DNA of 64,000 bases from Methanomassiliicoccales archaeon (lineage in GTDB: Archaea; Thermoplasmatota; Thermoplasmata; Methanomassiliicoccales; UBA472). Positions 1 to 9,256 of this stretch are shown piece by piece (within the stretch, counting starts at the first letter, position 1; each line of letters begins with the position of its first letter). The notes beneath the pieces were generated by a model. That model saw nothing but the letters and a program-made list of their open reading frames with translations, did not search any database and had not been told where the DNA came from. The stretch spans positions 1 through 64,000 of the forward strand of contig DATKZX010000014.1 in the NCBI GenBank assembly GCA_035527755.1. The letters run 5' to 3'. The position numbers were made by a program, and so were the translations under genes.

Positions 1-2
1 TC

Positions 3-1172
3 CATCAGGCAAGGGGGCAGGGATATTCCGGGACCCGTCTGATCATGGACGTGCCCGAGGAGCTCGCTGAACAAATACCAGAGGAGGGAACGTGGCGAAA
101 GTTGGACCGGATCAGGGACGAGCTGGAGATCACCGTGGTATGCATGTACGACCACACCACCCTCTCACCGAAGCTGTTGATGCGGTCGCTGACCTCTTAC
201 CCTATCATCATCGAGCAGGGGATGCTTTGTCAGAACTACTTCCATCTTCCACCATCTGATGGTGGGTCCACAGACATCTCCCGCGATCTCTTCCAGCAAT
301 TGAACACGATACGCACGGAGAACGTCCAGAGGATGATGATGGTGGAGGAACGCTCCCAGCTCATTCTCGCGAACGAGCGCCTTCACGAGGAGATCGTCCG
401 ACGCAAGATGGTGGAGTTCGCCCTTTTACAGGCGGAGAACAATCAAAGGATCATGCTGGACGCCATGGCGGAAATGGTGTTTATGGTGGACCGGGGGCTG
501 AAGGTCACCCAGGGCAATAGCGCCTTCGTGAAGTTCTTGGAAGGTCTAGGGTTGGACACCGCACTCGAGGGGAAGACGATCTTCGAGCTTTTCATCGGAC
601 TTCCCGCCGAGAGCTGGTACCTATACGAGGAGATATTCCGATATGGATACACCACGGTCACCGAGGAATCGGTCCCGGTAATACATGACCGAATGGAATT
701 CCAGGTTCACCGGGTGCCGGTCTTCAAGGGTGACATGGTGGACCGTATCGTGGTCATATTCCGGCAGCAGCCGGTGACCGAGTTTCCCCAGACCGGAATT
801 TGGGAGTTGGCCCCGAAGTTGAAGGCGGCGGTCCGAGATCCCCAAGGTCCCTTGGACGCAACGCTAAACAAATACCCCCGTCCAGTGCTGGTCCACGATA
901 TCGATGGTAACCTGTACCTCTATAATGAATCGATCTGTTCCGAGCTGGGATATTCGTGGGAGGAGCTGGCCGCTTTGGGGAACACCCGGGAAATCATCAT
1001 CCCTTCGCCCGAGTATAAAGAGCCATACCGCCGGTTCAACATCGGAGGGCGCATCTCTGCGCCCGCCACTTTACAGCGCAAGGACGGGACCAGGGTCGAT
1101 GTCATGCGTTACCTGATCTTCATGGGTAAAGGAAAAGAGCGCCGCATCATCTCAGTTCTTCGGCCGTTGTAG
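3..1172 (+). CDS. MEDS/PAS sensory protein, 5' truncated by window edge
   Basis: The reading frame is open to the first bases of the window, and residues encoded before the first ATG (position 45) read like the end of a MEDS (DcmR-type) sensory domain (GYSGTRLIMD). The gene therefore begins upstream. The MEDS tail continues through ITVVCMYDHTTLSP and YPIIIEQG. A likely coiled-coil linker and two PAS-like segments follow (LDAMAEMVFMVDRGLKV and later YPRPVLVHDIDGNLYLYNES). No histidine-kinase H box or ATPase domain is visible and the frame stops after the second PAS. This is therefore a sensor without its own transmitter, possibly passing its signal to a partner. The ligand is unknown. Confidence 0.75.
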   Translation, partial: HQARGQGYSGTRLIMDVPEELAEQIPEEGTWRKLDRIRDELEITVVCMYDHTTLSPKLLMRSLTSYPIIIEQGMLCQNYFHLPPSDGGSTDISRDLFQQLNTIRTENVQRMMMVEERSQLILANERLHEEIVRRKMVEFALLQAENNQRIMLDAMAEMVFMVDRGLKVTQGNSAFVKFLEGLGLDTALEGKTIFELFIGLPAESWYLYEEIFRYGYTTVTEESVPVIHDRMEFQVHRVPVFKGDMVDRIVVIFRQQPVTEFPQTGIWELAPKLKAAVRDPQGPLDATLNKYPRPVLVHDIDGNLYLYNESICSELGYSWEELAALGNTREIIIPSPEYKEPYRRFNIGGRISAPATLQRKDGTRVDVMRYLIFMGKGKERRIISVLRPL

Positions 1173-1220
1173 GAATTTCCGAGCAATTGGTTTATCTTCC
1201 TTCAGCTATTCCCTCACTAG

Positions 1221-1646
1221 ATGGACCACATTGTTTACCTTGACAAGCCGGCAGGCGCCCTGGAGGCCATGCGCCGAGGCGACAAGACCATGGTGGGTCG
1301 GGCGGCAATGGGACGTCGTTCACCGTATGGCAAGGTCAACGTAGGCGACATGCTGTACTTCACCGAGAACGACGGGAAGCAGATCGTCCACGGCCGGGGA
1401 AAGGTCACCCGGGTCTACGACTCCCCCAAACTGACGCACGATGAGAGCGTCTCCCTGATGGAAAGCTACCGCCGCATCCTCTGGCTTTCTGAAAAACAGT
1501 TCCTGCGCATGGCCGGCAAGCGCTACGTGGTGCTGGTCACCGTCGCCGGTTTCGAGGAACTGCCGGAGTTCCGGTTCACCCGCGCACATTTCACCAACAT
1601 GGACGATTGGTTGCTGGTCGAAGAGATCGGCAAGGTGCTTAAATAG
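1221..1646 (+). CDS. Small ASCH/PUA-like domain protein
   Basis: The 141-residue protein starts at an ATG about 25-35 nt after a TATA-like stretch (gtttatctt). A lysine/arginine-rich N-terminal half contains VNVGDMLYF, followed by alternating beta strands (VHGRGKVTRVYD, YVVLVTVAGF). That layout resembles ASCH/PUA-like barrels, which often bind RNA or modified nucleic acids. No catalytic residues can be assigned. It stands alone between the sensor and a membrane protein, with gaps of about 45 nt on both sides. The family call rests on fold-like pattern only. Confidence 0.5.
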   Translation: MDHIVYLDKPAGALEAMRRGDKTMVGRAAMGRRSPYGKVNVGDMLYFTENDGKQIVHGRGKVTRVYDSPKLTHDESVSLMESYRRILWLSEKQFLRMAGKRYVVLVTVAGFEELPEFRFTRAHFTNMDDWLLVEEIGKVLK

Positions 1647-1690
1647 GTCCGGATGCGAGAGTTAAAATAATCAATACTGAATTTAATAAC

Positions 1691-2077
1691 ATGGAGCCGC
1701 TCTCTGCCATCAGCGTTTTCTTGGGGTCGGTCAGCTCGTTCCTCCTGCTTTCCATGAGGGTCTTCCCTGGAAGGTGGGCGAGAATGTTCGCCGACGCTGG
1801 ACGGGAGAGAGGACGCCCGAAATGGGCGTGGCTGACCATGACCGGATCTCTGTCCGGCATCATCTTGTTCTGGTACCTTCATTTCATTGAGCCGAGGTCG
1901 CTCTCCCTGGCCATGGCCGTTCTGGCCACATTCGTGCTGGGGCGTACGCTCCAGTCGCTATGGGTGAAGAAAGGGCTCAGGGAAGGCGTTCAGATGTTCC
2001 TGCGAGGCAAGGTCGCGGCGACGTTCCTACCCTACACGATCGCCGGGATGGCACTGATCGTCCTCGGACTGCTGTGA
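1691..2077 (+). CDS. Hypothetical small membrane protein
   Basis: The 128-residue protein has four hydrophobic stretches (SAISVFLGSVSSFLLLSM, SLSGIILFWYL, SLAMAVLATFVLG, IAGMALIVLGLL) separated by basic loops, so it is probably a four-helix inner membrane protein. A TATA-like box (gttaaaataatc, about 1662-1673) sits about 25 nt before the ATG, suggesting a nearly leaderless transcript. It converges on the ABC exporter genes with a 30-nt gap. I do not recognise a family. Confidence 0.55.
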   Translation: MEPLSAISVFLGSVSSFLLLSMRVFPGRWARMFADAGRERGRPKWAWLTMTGSLSGIILFWYLHFIEPRSLSLAMAVLATFVLGRTLQSLWVKKGLREGVQMFLRGKVAATFLPYTIAGMALIVLGLL

Positions 2078-2107
2078 ACAGCTCTCAAAGGAGTGTCGGA
2101 AAGGTGT

Positions 2108-2902
2108 CTAGAACACATCCAAGGACCCATTCTTGAGGGCCAGCTTTTCGAAGAAACAGAAGAGGAAATAGGCAGCCACGTAAGCGGCGATGCCCAGGGC
2201 GAGCATGGCCACCAGCAGCCCGGAGACGTCACCTAACGATCCCCCGATGGCGACCTCCCTCACCGCCTCCACGCCGTAGGTGAGGGGGAAGGCATATGAT
2301 ATCGGCTGGACCCAACCCGGCAGGTACGAAATGGGGAAGTTCACTCCGCACAGCAGCAGTCCCAGATAGAGCACGATGGAACCTAGCACCATCGAGGAGC
2401 GCAGATATACGCCGACGCTGCCGATGATCAGACCGAAGCCCACCATGCTGAAGCAGGTGACCAGCAGCACTGCGGCCAAGGTGAACGGTTCGGCGGCGGA
2501 TAGGTCCACGCCGAAGAACACCGAGGCGAAGAACAGGGACATGCTCACGGTGAACAGACCTATGAACGACTGGTAGACCCCCTTTCCCAGGAACACGTAG
2601 TACATCCGTGTCGGTGTGGACATTATGGTCGCCATGGTGCCGATGTGCTTCTCCGCCCCCGCCGACATGCAGACGCCGTATATCGCGGCATAGGTCAGCG
2701 AGGCCACGGCGTTCCCCAGGGCCACGTATCCTGGGCTGGCTCCCGGATCACCGGCGAAATCGCTGACCAGCACGAAGAACCACATCTGGAACAGGGAGGT
2801 CGCCAAGATCTGCATAAGCCACAGCGTCGGACCCACGACGGCGAACTGCGACCGCATGGCCACCAGGCTCGAGGCCTTGACACCGATGATGTCGCGCAGC
2901 AT
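2108..2902 (-). CDS. ABC-2 type transporter permease (second subunit)
   Basis: This 264-residue membrane protein has about six helices and the ABC-2 permease pattern. An N-terminal cytoplasmic helix is followed by paired helices, and near the C-terminus comes the family turn NFPISYLPGWVQPISYAFPLTYGVEAVRE. It is the last gene of a three-gene exporter operon and lies 1 nt after the preceding permease. It resembles that permease in length and layout, so the two probably form a heterodimeric channel driven by the upstream ATPase. The substrate is unknown; drug, lipid and metal-chelate export are all possible. Confidence 0.85.
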   Translation of the reverse strand: MLRDIIGVKASSLVAMRSQFAVVGPTLWLMQILATSLFQMWFFVLVSDFAGDPGASPGYVALGNAVASLTYAAIYGVCMSAGAEKHIGTMATIMSTPTRMYYVFLGKGVYQSFIGLFTVSMSLFFASVFFGVDLSAAEPFTLAAVLLVTCFSMVGFGLIIGSVGVYLRSSMVLGSIVLYLGLLLCGVNFPISYLPGWVQPISYAFPLTYGVEAVREVAIGGSLGDVSGLLVAMLALGIAAYVAAYFLFCFFEKLALKNGSLDVF

Positions 2903-2903
2903 G

Positions 2904-3689
2904 TCAGTACCTCACCAGGGTGCCGTTGATCTTGGCCCTTTTCTCCAGATAGGTGAAGAGCTGGAATGATATCAACAGGTAGACGATGGTCGTCAAGGCG
3001 GTCAGCCCCAATGCGCCCGGCAAGCCGATGCTCAGGGAATCATAGCCAGTGAAGGCGGATATCTTGAGGGCCTCGGCGCCCCAGGTCGCCGGGATGGCGT
3101 AGGAGAACGGACGGGTCCACTCCGGCAGTATGACCAGCGGGAACACCGCGCCCGAGAGGACGTAGATGGGGAACTCCAACATTTGGAAGAAGGCGCTGGA
3201 AGCCCTCGTCACCACGTAGAAGGCTCCGAATATCATGCCCAGGACGGCGAGGGAGAGAAGAGTGAGGAAAAGTGCGGTCACGAAACCCAATGGGTCGCGC
3301 ACGGACACGTCGATGCCGAAGGCGAAATGAGCGACGATGAAGACCGCTAGGGCGTTCAGCAGACCCAGGAACGCGTTCCACAGGCAGCGGCCGAAGACCA
3401 CGGAGGAGAGGGGCGCAGGAGTGACCATGATGGATTCCAGCGTCCCGTTCATTCTATCGTATCCAATGGACCAACTGCTGCTGTGAATGGTGTTCCCCCA
3501 CATCCCCAGGACGCCTCCGCCAAGCACGGCGTACAACAGAAGGTCCCCTCCGGCATGTCGGAACAGAAAAAGGGTGACGGTGGTGAAGATGAAGGGGGCG
3601 ATGATGCTGGGAATGATCCACTGGGGGTCCACGAAGAAGTGGATGGACTGCTGCTTGAGGGCGGCCTTCATGGCCCGCAGGCTGATCAT
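2904..3689 (-). CDS. ABC-2 type transporter permease (first subunit)
   Basis: The 261-residue permease begins at the ATG at 3689-3687, which overlaps the ATPase stop as ATGA. The open frame runs further upstream, but there it is a charged, glycine/arginine-rich shadow of the ATPase gene and not part of this protein. The sequence after MISLRAMKAALKQQ shows a membrane-entry segment (QWIIPSIIAPFIFTTVTLFL), several further helices, and the ABC-2 signature region FPIYVLSGAVFPLVILPEWT. It is translationally coupled to the ATPase and followed within 1 nt by its partner permease. Confidence 0.85.
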   Translation of the reverse strand: MISLRAMKAALKQQSIHFFVDPQWIIPSIIAPFIFTTVTLFLFRHAGGDLLLYAVLGGGVLGMWGNTIHSSSWSIGYDRMNGTLESIMVTPAPLSSVVFGRCLWNAFLGLLNALAVFIVAHFAFGIDVSVRDPLGFVTALFLTLLSLAVLGMIFGAFYVVTRASSAFFQMLEFPIYVLSGAVFPLVILPEWTRPFSYAIPATWGAEALKISAFTGYDSLSIGLPGALGLTALTTIVYLLISFQLFTYLEKRAKINGTLVRY

Positions 3690-4669
3690 TTTCCGTTCAC
3701 CATCTTGATGTAGGCGTCCTCCAGGGTGGGCTGGTCCACCCGGATGCTGATGACCTTGCGGCCTTCGAGCAGCGCGGCCACCTTGGGTATGAGCGATCCC
3801 GCCTCCTCCACGACCATCCTGGCCAGCTGACGCCCCTCTAGAAATTCCATGGATACGGCTGAAACGCCTGGTAGGCCGGCAAGTCCCTGCCGCTGTCCTT
3901 CTCCGATATCGCGGGCCTCCACCTCGATGACCGTATCGTTGCGCACCGATTCCTTCATGGAGAAAGGGGATCCCAGGGCCTTTATCTGACCATCTGAAAT
4001 GATGGCCAGGCGATCGCAAAGCTCGTCCGCCTCGAACATGTAGTGGGTCGTCAGCATGATGGTCATGCCTTTACGCGACAGCTCACGTATGAGCGCACGG
4101 GTCTCCCGGGCTATCTCCGGGTCCAGACCCAAGGTGGGCTCGTCCAGGAAGAGCATCTCCGGATCGTTGACCAGCCCCCTCGCCAAATGCAATCGCTGCT
4201 TCATCCCCCGAGAATAGTTCTCCACCCGAATGTCCGCCGCGTCGCTCAGACCGACCTGGTCCAGCAGCTCCTGGACCTTGGTCTTCTTCCTTTCCCTCGG
4301 CACTCTGTACATGTCCGAGAAGAAATCCAGGTTCTGTCTTCCGGTCAGGCGAAAGTACAACCCCCGCTCACCCCCGGACACCAGATTGATCCTCGGCCGC
4401 AGCTTGACCGCGTCCTTGACGACGTCCAACCCCAGGACGGTGGCCTTGCCGGAGGTGGGTATCAGCAGGGTGGAGAGCATCTTGATGGTGGTGGTCTTGC
4501 CGGCACCATTGGGTCCGAGCAGCCCGAATATCTCACCACGGCGGACCTCGAAGTCCACTCGGTCCACCGCAAGTTTCTCTCTCCCTCCGTCCCCGAGGAG
4601 ACGCCTCGCCGCCGGATAGACCTTGGTGAGGTCCTTCACGGAGATGACCGTCTCGCTCCCATCGTTCAT
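3686..4669 (-). CDS. ABC transporter ATP-binding protein (DrrA/CcmA type)
   Basis: The 327-residue ATPase powers the two downstream ABC-2 permeases. Walker A is GPNGAGKTT (about residues 52-60), the signature is YSRGMKQRLHLARG (about 153-166), and Walker B with D-loop is MLFLDEPTLGLDP. TTHYMFEADELCDRL forms the H-loop region. A C-terminal tail of about 100 residues follows, as in drug-exporter ATPases. The start lies 7 nt from a palindrome (4676-4692) that matches operators before cobalamin genes. This suggests that the exporter responds to the same signal as corrinoid synthesis. Confidence 0.88.
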   Translation of the reverse strand: MNDGSETVISVKDLTKVYPAARRLLGDGGREKLAVDRVDFEVRRGEIFGLLGPNGAGKTTTIKMLSTLLIPTSGKATVLGLDVVKDAVKLRPRINLVSGGERGLYFRLTGRQNLDFFSDMYRVPRERKKTKVQELLDQVGLSDAADIRVENYSRGMKQRLHLARGLVNDPEMLFLDEPTLGLDPEIARETRALIRELSRKGMTIMLTTHYMFEADELCDRLAIISDGQIKALGSPFSMKESVRNDTVIEVEARDIGEGQRQGLAGLPGVSAVSMEFLEGRQLARMVVEEAGSLIPKVAALLEGRKVISIRVDQPTLEDAYIKMVNGK

Positions 4670-4675
4670 GGGGGG

Positions 4676-4692
4676 ATGGATGATATATCCAA
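4676..4692. promoter_or_regulatory. Candidate corrinoid-regulon operator before ABC exporter
   Basis: ATGGAT-GATAT-ATCCAA is a 17-bp inverted repeat with one mismatch from TTGGAT-N5-ATCCAA. It lies 6 nt 5' of the exporter ATPase start (minus strand), between that gene and the end of aconitase. It equals the reverse complement of the core of the btuF-proximal site at 10175-10193 apart from the first base. See the operator series at 7403, 10153, 10175, 19086 and 20243. Confidence 0.55.
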
Positions 4693-4702
4693 TATAATGA
4701 CC

Positions 4703-7315
4703 TTACCCCTGACTGGTCAGCTTCCGCAGCACGGCCTGTAATATGCCCCCGTTGCGGTAATAGTCCACCTCTACCGGGGTGTCCAGACGGGCCTCGGCCT
4801 GGAACTCGATCACTTTCGCCCCCTTCATGGCCTTGACGGTGACCACGGCCCTGGGCCTAAGTTCGTCGATCTCCACATCGTACTCCTCGCTGCCATCTAA
4901 GCCTAACGACGAAGCGCTCTGTCCAGAGGTGAACTGCAAGGGCAGTACGCCCATCCCCACCAGGTTGCTGCGGTGTATGCGCTCGAAGGATTCGGCGATG
5001 ACCGCTTTCACTCCCAGTAAATGCGGGCCTTTGGCCGCCCAGTCCCGGGAACTGCCGGTGCCGTACTCCTTTCCGGCCAGGACGATCAACGGCACGTTCC
5101 TCCGCCGATATTCCCGGGCAGCGGAGAAGATGTCCATGACCTGGTCCTCAGGCTGAAGGGCGGTAAGGTCTCCCTCCCTGCCTTTGGCCATGGCGTTCTT
5201 GAGACGGATGTTGGCGAACGTCCCCCGCATCATGACCTCGTGGTTGCCGCGCCGGGAACCGTAGGAGTTGAACGCATTCTCCTTCACTCCCAATGACAAC
5301 AGGTACTTGCCCGCTACACTTGCGGCCGAAAACCCTCCCGCCGGAGAGATGTGATCGGTGGTTATGCTGTCACCTAGTACCGCCAGCGCCCTGGCCCCGC
5401 GTATCTTCTTCGGTTCCTTGGCCTTGGCGGTCATACCCTCGAAGAAAGGTACCTTCCGGATATAGGTCGAGTATGGCTCCCATTTGAACGTTTTACCTTT
5501 CGGCGCCGGTACCTTGTTCCAGAGATCGCTGCCCTGGAAGACGGTGGAGTAGGCTTGGCGATACATCCTCTCGTCAACATTGGTCAAGGCGGCGTTCACC
5601 TCTTTCGGCGAGGGCCAAATATCGTTCAGGTAGACCGGGTCGCCGTTGGGGTCGGTGCCCAGCGGGTCCTTCTCCATATTCAGGTCGACGCGTCCGGCGA
5701 TGGCGAAAGCGACAACCAGGGGCGGGGACGCCAGGTAATTGGCCTTGACGTAGGGAGAGATGCGTCCCTCGAAGTTGCGGTTTCCCGAAAGCACCGCCGC
5801 CACGGTTAGGTCGTGCTTGACGATGTCCGCCGCCAGATCGTCCCGGGTCGGTCCGCTGTTGCCGATGCAGGTCAGGCAGCCGTATCCCACCACATGGAAG
5901 CCCATGGCCTCCAGGTAGGGCATCAGGCCGGCCTTCTGTAAATACGCGGTCACGGCCCGGCTGCCCGGCGCCAGACTGGTCTTGACATTGGGGTTAGGTC
6001 TCAGACCCCGTTCCACCGCCTTCTTGGCCAGCAGCCCAGCGGTCATCATGACCGACGGGTTGGACGTATTGGTGCAGGAGGTGATGGAGGCGATGAGCAC
6101 GTCGCCGTCCTTCATCACCTCACCTTTCTTCGCTCCTCCCTGCTTGCTGACCAGTTCATCGAACTTTTCCTTCATCATGCTGAGATCGATGCGGTCCTGC
6201 GGCCTCTTCGGCCCGGCCAAGGACCTGACCACCCTGCTGAGGTCCAGCTCCAGATAGTCGCTGTAATCCGGTTCCTGCCCTTCGTAGAAAAGCCCCTGTT
6301 CCCGGCAATAGGTCTCGACCAGCTCGCAAAGGTCCTTCCTGCCGGTCTTCCGCAGATAGGCCACGGTCACCTCGTCCACCGGGAAGAATCCCATGGTGGC
6401 ACCGTACTCAGGCGCCATGTTGGCCAAGGTCGCCCTGTCCGGCAGGGATAGGTTCTTGATCCCCGGTCCGTAGAACTCCACAAATTTGCCTACGACCCCT
6501 TCCTTGCGCAGCATCTCCACCACTGTCAGCACCATATCGGTGGCGGTGACCCCCTTCGGTAGCTTGCCCTTCAGTTTGAACCCCACGACCTGAGGCAAGG
6601 GCATATAATAGGGCTGGCCCAGCATGACCGCCTCGGCCTCGATGCCGCCGACGCCCCATCCCACCACTCCCAATCCGTTTATCTGGGTGGTGTGGGAGTC
6701 AGTGCCGAATACGGAATCGGGATAGGCAACGCCTTTTCGCTTCCATACCACCGGCGCCAGGCACTCCAGGTTTACCTGGTGGATGATGCCGTTCCCCGGG
6801 GGCACCACACGGAAGTTGTCGAAGCTTCCCTGGGCCCACTTCAATAGGGAATAGCGCTCGCGGTTCCGCTGCATCTCCACTTCCTCGTTCCGCTCCTGGG
6901 CGTAACAGGTGCCATGGTAATCGGTCTGCACCGAGTGGTCTATGGTGAGGTCTACAGGTACCATCGGATTGATGAGGGAGGGATCGCCGCCCAGCTCTTT
7001 CATGGCGTCCCGCATGGCGGCGAGATCGACGACCGAAGGCACCCCGGTGAAATCCTGCAGCACCACCCGGGCGGGAATGAACGGTATGTCCACTCCTTCG
7101 TCCCCGGCGGGTGTCCAGGACATGATCTTTCGGATGTCGTCCGCGGTGACGAGCACTCCGTCCTCCTGTCTCAGCAGCGATTCTAAAATGACCTTGATGG
7201 AGAAGGGGAAACCTTCCACCTTCTCTCCCATCTTCTTCAGGGAATAGAACTGTAGCGTCCCGTCGTTCAGTTGAAGCGCGCTCTTGGTCTTAAAGGAGTC
7301 AACAGGTGGTACCAT
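4703..7315 (-). CDS. acnA: Aconitate hydratase, AcnA/IRP type
   Basis: The enzyme interconverts citrate and isocitrate through cis-aconitate in the cytoplasm. At 870 residues it is full length for the AcnA family. QDFTGVP (87-93) and DSHTT (206-210) are in place. The [4Fe-4S] cysteines are C414 in [10 protein letters not shown] and C480/C483 in [10 protein letters not shown]. The C-terminal swivel domain carries [13 protein letters not shown] with the substrate-binding serine and arginine. It is a single-gene unit: a TATA box (7341-7350) lies about 30 nt before the ATG, and the exporter operon runs away downstream in the same direction. No citrate synthase or isocitrate dehydrogenase is in the window. 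Confidence 0.96.
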   Translation of the reverse strand: MVPPVDSFKTKSALQLNDGTLQFYSLKKMGEKVEGFPFSIKVILESLLRQEDGVLVTADDIRKIMSWTPAGDEGVDIPFIPARVVLQDFTGVPSVVDLAAMRDAMKELGGDPSLINPMVPVDLTIDHSVQTDYHGTCYAQERNEEVEMQRNRERYSLLKWAQGSFDNFRVVPPGNGIIHQVNLECLAPVVWKRKGVAYPDSVFGTDSHTTQINGLGVVGWGVGGIEAEAVMLGQPYYMPLPQVVGFKLKGKLPKGVTATDMVLTVVEMLRKEGVVGKFVEFYGPGIKNLSLPDRATLANMAPEYGATMGFFPVDEVTVAYLRKTGRKDLCELVETYCREQGLFYEGQEPDYSDYLELDLSRVVRSLAGPKRPQDRIDLSMMKEKFDELVSKQGGAKKGEVMKDGDVLIASITSCTNTSNPSVMMTAGLLAKKAVERGLRPNPNVKTSLAPGSRAVTAYLQKAGLMPYLEAMGFHVVGYGCLTCIGNSGPTRDDLAADIVKHDLTVAAVLSGNRNFEGRISPYVKANYLASPPLVVAFAIAGRVDLNMEKDPLGTDPNGDPVYLNDIWPSPKEVNAALTNVDERMYRQAYSTVFQGSDLWNKVPAPKGKTFKWEPYSTYIRKVPFFEGMTAKAKEPKKIRGARALAVLGDSITTDHISPAGGFSAASVAGKYLLSLGVKENAFNSYGSRRGNHEVMMRGTFANIRLKNAMAKGREGDLTALQPEDQVMDIFSAAREYRRRNVPLIVLAGKEYGTGSSRDWAAKGPHLLGVKAVIAESFERIHRSNLVGMGVLPLQFTSGQSASSLGLDGSEEYDVEIDELRPRAVVTVKAMKGAKVIEFQAEARLDTPVEVDYYRNGGILQAVLRKLTSQG

Positions 7316-7340
7316 TTTGCTCTATTGGCAGTAAGCGGTC

Positions 7341-7350
7341 ATGCTTTTAA
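7341..7350. promoter_or_regulatory. TATA box between acnA and cbiP
   Basis: The stretch cttttaaagg is nearly self-complementary and lies about 30 nt before the acnA start (minus), giving a 5-10 nt leader. In the plus direction it could also serve cbiP, but a second AT-rich box (gaatattat, about 7374-7382) would put a cbiP transcript start close to the palindrome at 7403-7421. Confidence 0.5.
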
Positions 7351-7402
7351 AGGATTGCAAGGGGACGGGCAAAGAATATTATGGCGATAGAGGGGTTCAC
7401 CG

Positions 7403-7421
7403 ATTGGATGATTAATCCAAT
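7403..7421. promoter_or_regulatory. Candidate corrinoid-regulon operator before cbiP
   Basis: ATTGGAT-GATTA-ATCCAAT is a perfect inverted repeat with 7-bp arms and a 5-bp spacer, the same architecture as the sites before btuF. It lies inside the longest open frame of cbiP (possible ATG at 7381) but before the ATG at 7486, where the conserved protein begins. This supports the later start and places the operator in the promoter/leader. Confidence 0.65.
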
Positions 7422-7485
7422 TGAGCCGGTCCAGAACGATTCTGAGGGCAATTACAATGACCACGTCGGTGTTTTACGCTCACAG

Positions 7486-9255
7486 ATGACCAGGGGGCTC
7501 ATCCGCGGGGATAGGGAGTGCGCCAACTTCCCCTGTCATCACGCCGATCAGAACTGCACCTTCTGTTTCTGTCCACTATATCCCTGTGAGGACCCACTGT
7601 TGGGTACGTTCGTCACATCCCGCCGGACCGGTGGCCGGGTGTGGTCATGCCAGAGCTGTCTTTGGATGCACCGGGACGACGTGGCCGCCTCGCTCTTCGA
7701 GATCATGCCGGAGGTGGGACCCGCAGGTCTGGACCTGGCGACACGAAGGGACCTGAAGGCATCGTTAGATAGGAAGCACCGCCGCCGGGCCAAGGCCATC
7801 ATGGTGCTCGGCGCGACGTCAGGCGCCGGAAAATCGTTGATGGTGACGGCGTTATGTAGGGCGTTCCGCAACCGCGGTCTCACCGTCGCCCCGTTCAAGT
7901 CCCAGAACATGTCCCTGAACTCCATGGTGACCGAGCGCGGGGAAGAGATCGCCCGCATACAGGAACTGCAGGCTCGGGCGGCGGGAACGAGGCCCAGGGG
8001 AGAACTCAACCCCATATTGCTGAAGCCCAAGGGGGGCGTAATCTCTCAGGTAGTGGTCGAAGGCCGCCCCTACCGGGACACCACCGTGCAAGAATACTAT
8101 TCAAAGTTCGTGCCCGATGAAGCGCCAGCCATCATAGCCAGGAACCTGGAGCGCCTGATGCGGTCCAATGATGTGGTGGTCATCGAGGGCGCCGGTTCTC
8201 CGGCGGAGATCAATCTGCGCGGAAGGGACGTAGCGAACATGTACGTGGCCAAGCTGGTCGATGCGACATGTCTGTTGGTGGTCAACATCGATTGGGGCGG
8301 CGCGTTCGCTTACACCGTAGGTACGTTGGCGCTGTTGGACGATGAGGAACGAAGGCTATTTCGAGGCGTTATCATCAACAACATGTGCGGCGGAGGCGGC
8401 ACTATAGGTCCCGCCCTGAAGATCGTGGAGGAGATGACCGGGGTGCCGGTCATCGCGGTCATGCCCCATCTGCCATCGCTCTATCTGCCGGTGGAGGACT
8501 CCATGGACCTGGAGCTGAAGGAGATGAAGGCCGGCGAAACGGTGGTGGCGGTGGTACGTCTGCCCATGATATCCAATTTCACCGACCTCGACGCTTTGAG
8601 CCTCGAAGAAGACGTGCGCGTTGTGTACGTACACCATCCTTCGGAGCTGAACGGGGTGAGCGCCATGATCGTGCCTGGAACCAAGAACTCGGTGCAGGAC
8701 CTTCAGTGGTTGAGAGAGACGGGAATGGCCGAGGCCATCATGGAGAGGGCCGGAAAGATGCCCATCCTGGGCATTTGCGGCGGTTACCAGATGTTGGGAC
8801 GGAGCATCGTGGACGTTCACGGGTTGGAAGGGGGAGCGTCGGCCGAAGTTCCCGGTCTGGGTCTGCTAAACGTCGTGACACATTTCGATTCCTATGATAA
8901 AAGGACGGTGCAGGTGACCGGCTCTCTCGTCCCCGCTCCAGGCGGACCTGTGCGAGGATACGAGATACATATGGGCCGGACGGAAGTGGGCGACGGCCAG
9001 CCGCTGTTCAGCATGGGTCCGGACGGACATGGGGAAGGCCTTTTCGACCCAGAAGGTCTGGTCATGGGCACCTATCTTCACGGCCTGTTCGATCTCCCGG
9101 CCTTTCGCCGCTTCTTCCTATCGCTCACCAGGGGCTCGTCCGATGACAGGGTGATGGACATCGATCACGATGCCGCCGTGGAGATATCGCTGGAAAGGTT
9201 GGCCAAAGAGATCGAGAGGTATCTGGACCTGAACGATCTGCTTGGAGGTGAGTGA
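7486..9255 (+). CDS. cbiP: Adenosylcobyric acid synthase with N-terminal Cys-rich domain
   Basis: The enzyme amidates corrin side chains b, d, e and g of adenosylcobyrinate a,c-diamide, using glutamine and ATP. From the 7486 start, residues 1-60 form a cysteine-rich small domain (C12, C17, C24, C27, C29, C34, C55, C58; pattern PCHH...CTFCFCPLYPC...WSCQSC), likely metal-binding. Residues about 103-325 are the CobQ ATPase domain with P-loop GATSGAGKS (109-117) and SQNMSLNS. Residues about 350-545 are the class I glutaminase, with C431 in GICGGYQ and H532 in TYLHGLF. An in-frame ATG at 7381 would add 35 residues unlike the family and would cover the palindrome, so I prefer 7486. A CobQ-like gene follows after 1 nt. 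Confidence 0.9.
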   Translation: MTRGLIRGDRECANFPCHHADQNCTFCFCPLYPCEDPLLGTFVTSRRTGGRVWSCQSCLWMHRDDVAASLFEIMPEVGPAGLDLATRRDLKASLDRKHRRRAKAIMVLGATSGAGKSLMVTALCRAFRNRGLTVAPFKSQNMSLNSMVTERGEEIARIQELQARAAGTRPRGELNPILLKPKGGVISQVVVEGRPYRDTTVQEYYSKFVPDEAPAIIARNLERLMRSNDVVVIEGAGSPAEINLRGRDVANMYVAKLVDATCLLVVNIDWGGAFAYTVGTLALLDDEERRLFRGVIINNMCGGGGTIGPALKIVEEMTGVPVIAVMPHLPSLYLPVEDSMDLELKEMKAGETVVAVVRLPMISNFTDLDALSLEEDVRVVYVHHPSELNGVSAMIVPGTKNSVQDLQWLRETGMAEAIMERAGKMPILGICGGYQMLGRSIVDVHGLEGGASAEVPGLGLLNVVTHFDSYDKRTVQVTGSLVPAPGGPVRGYEIHMGRTEVGDGQPLFSMGPDGHGEGLFDPEGLVMGTYLHGLFDLPAFRRFFLSLTRGSSDDRVMDIDHDAAVEISLERLAKEIERYLDLNDLLGGE

Positions 9256-9256
9256 A

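Noticed and set aside
3690-4019. N-terminal extension of the first ABC permease
   Set aside because: It is the out-of-frame shadow of the ATPase gene. The ATG at 3689 with ATGA overlap gives a normal permease.
8385-8897. Long antisense and alternate-frame reading frames inside GC-rich genes
   Set aside because: Many arginine/glycine/histidine-rich frames mirror well-supported genes. They are a by-product of third-position GC bias.
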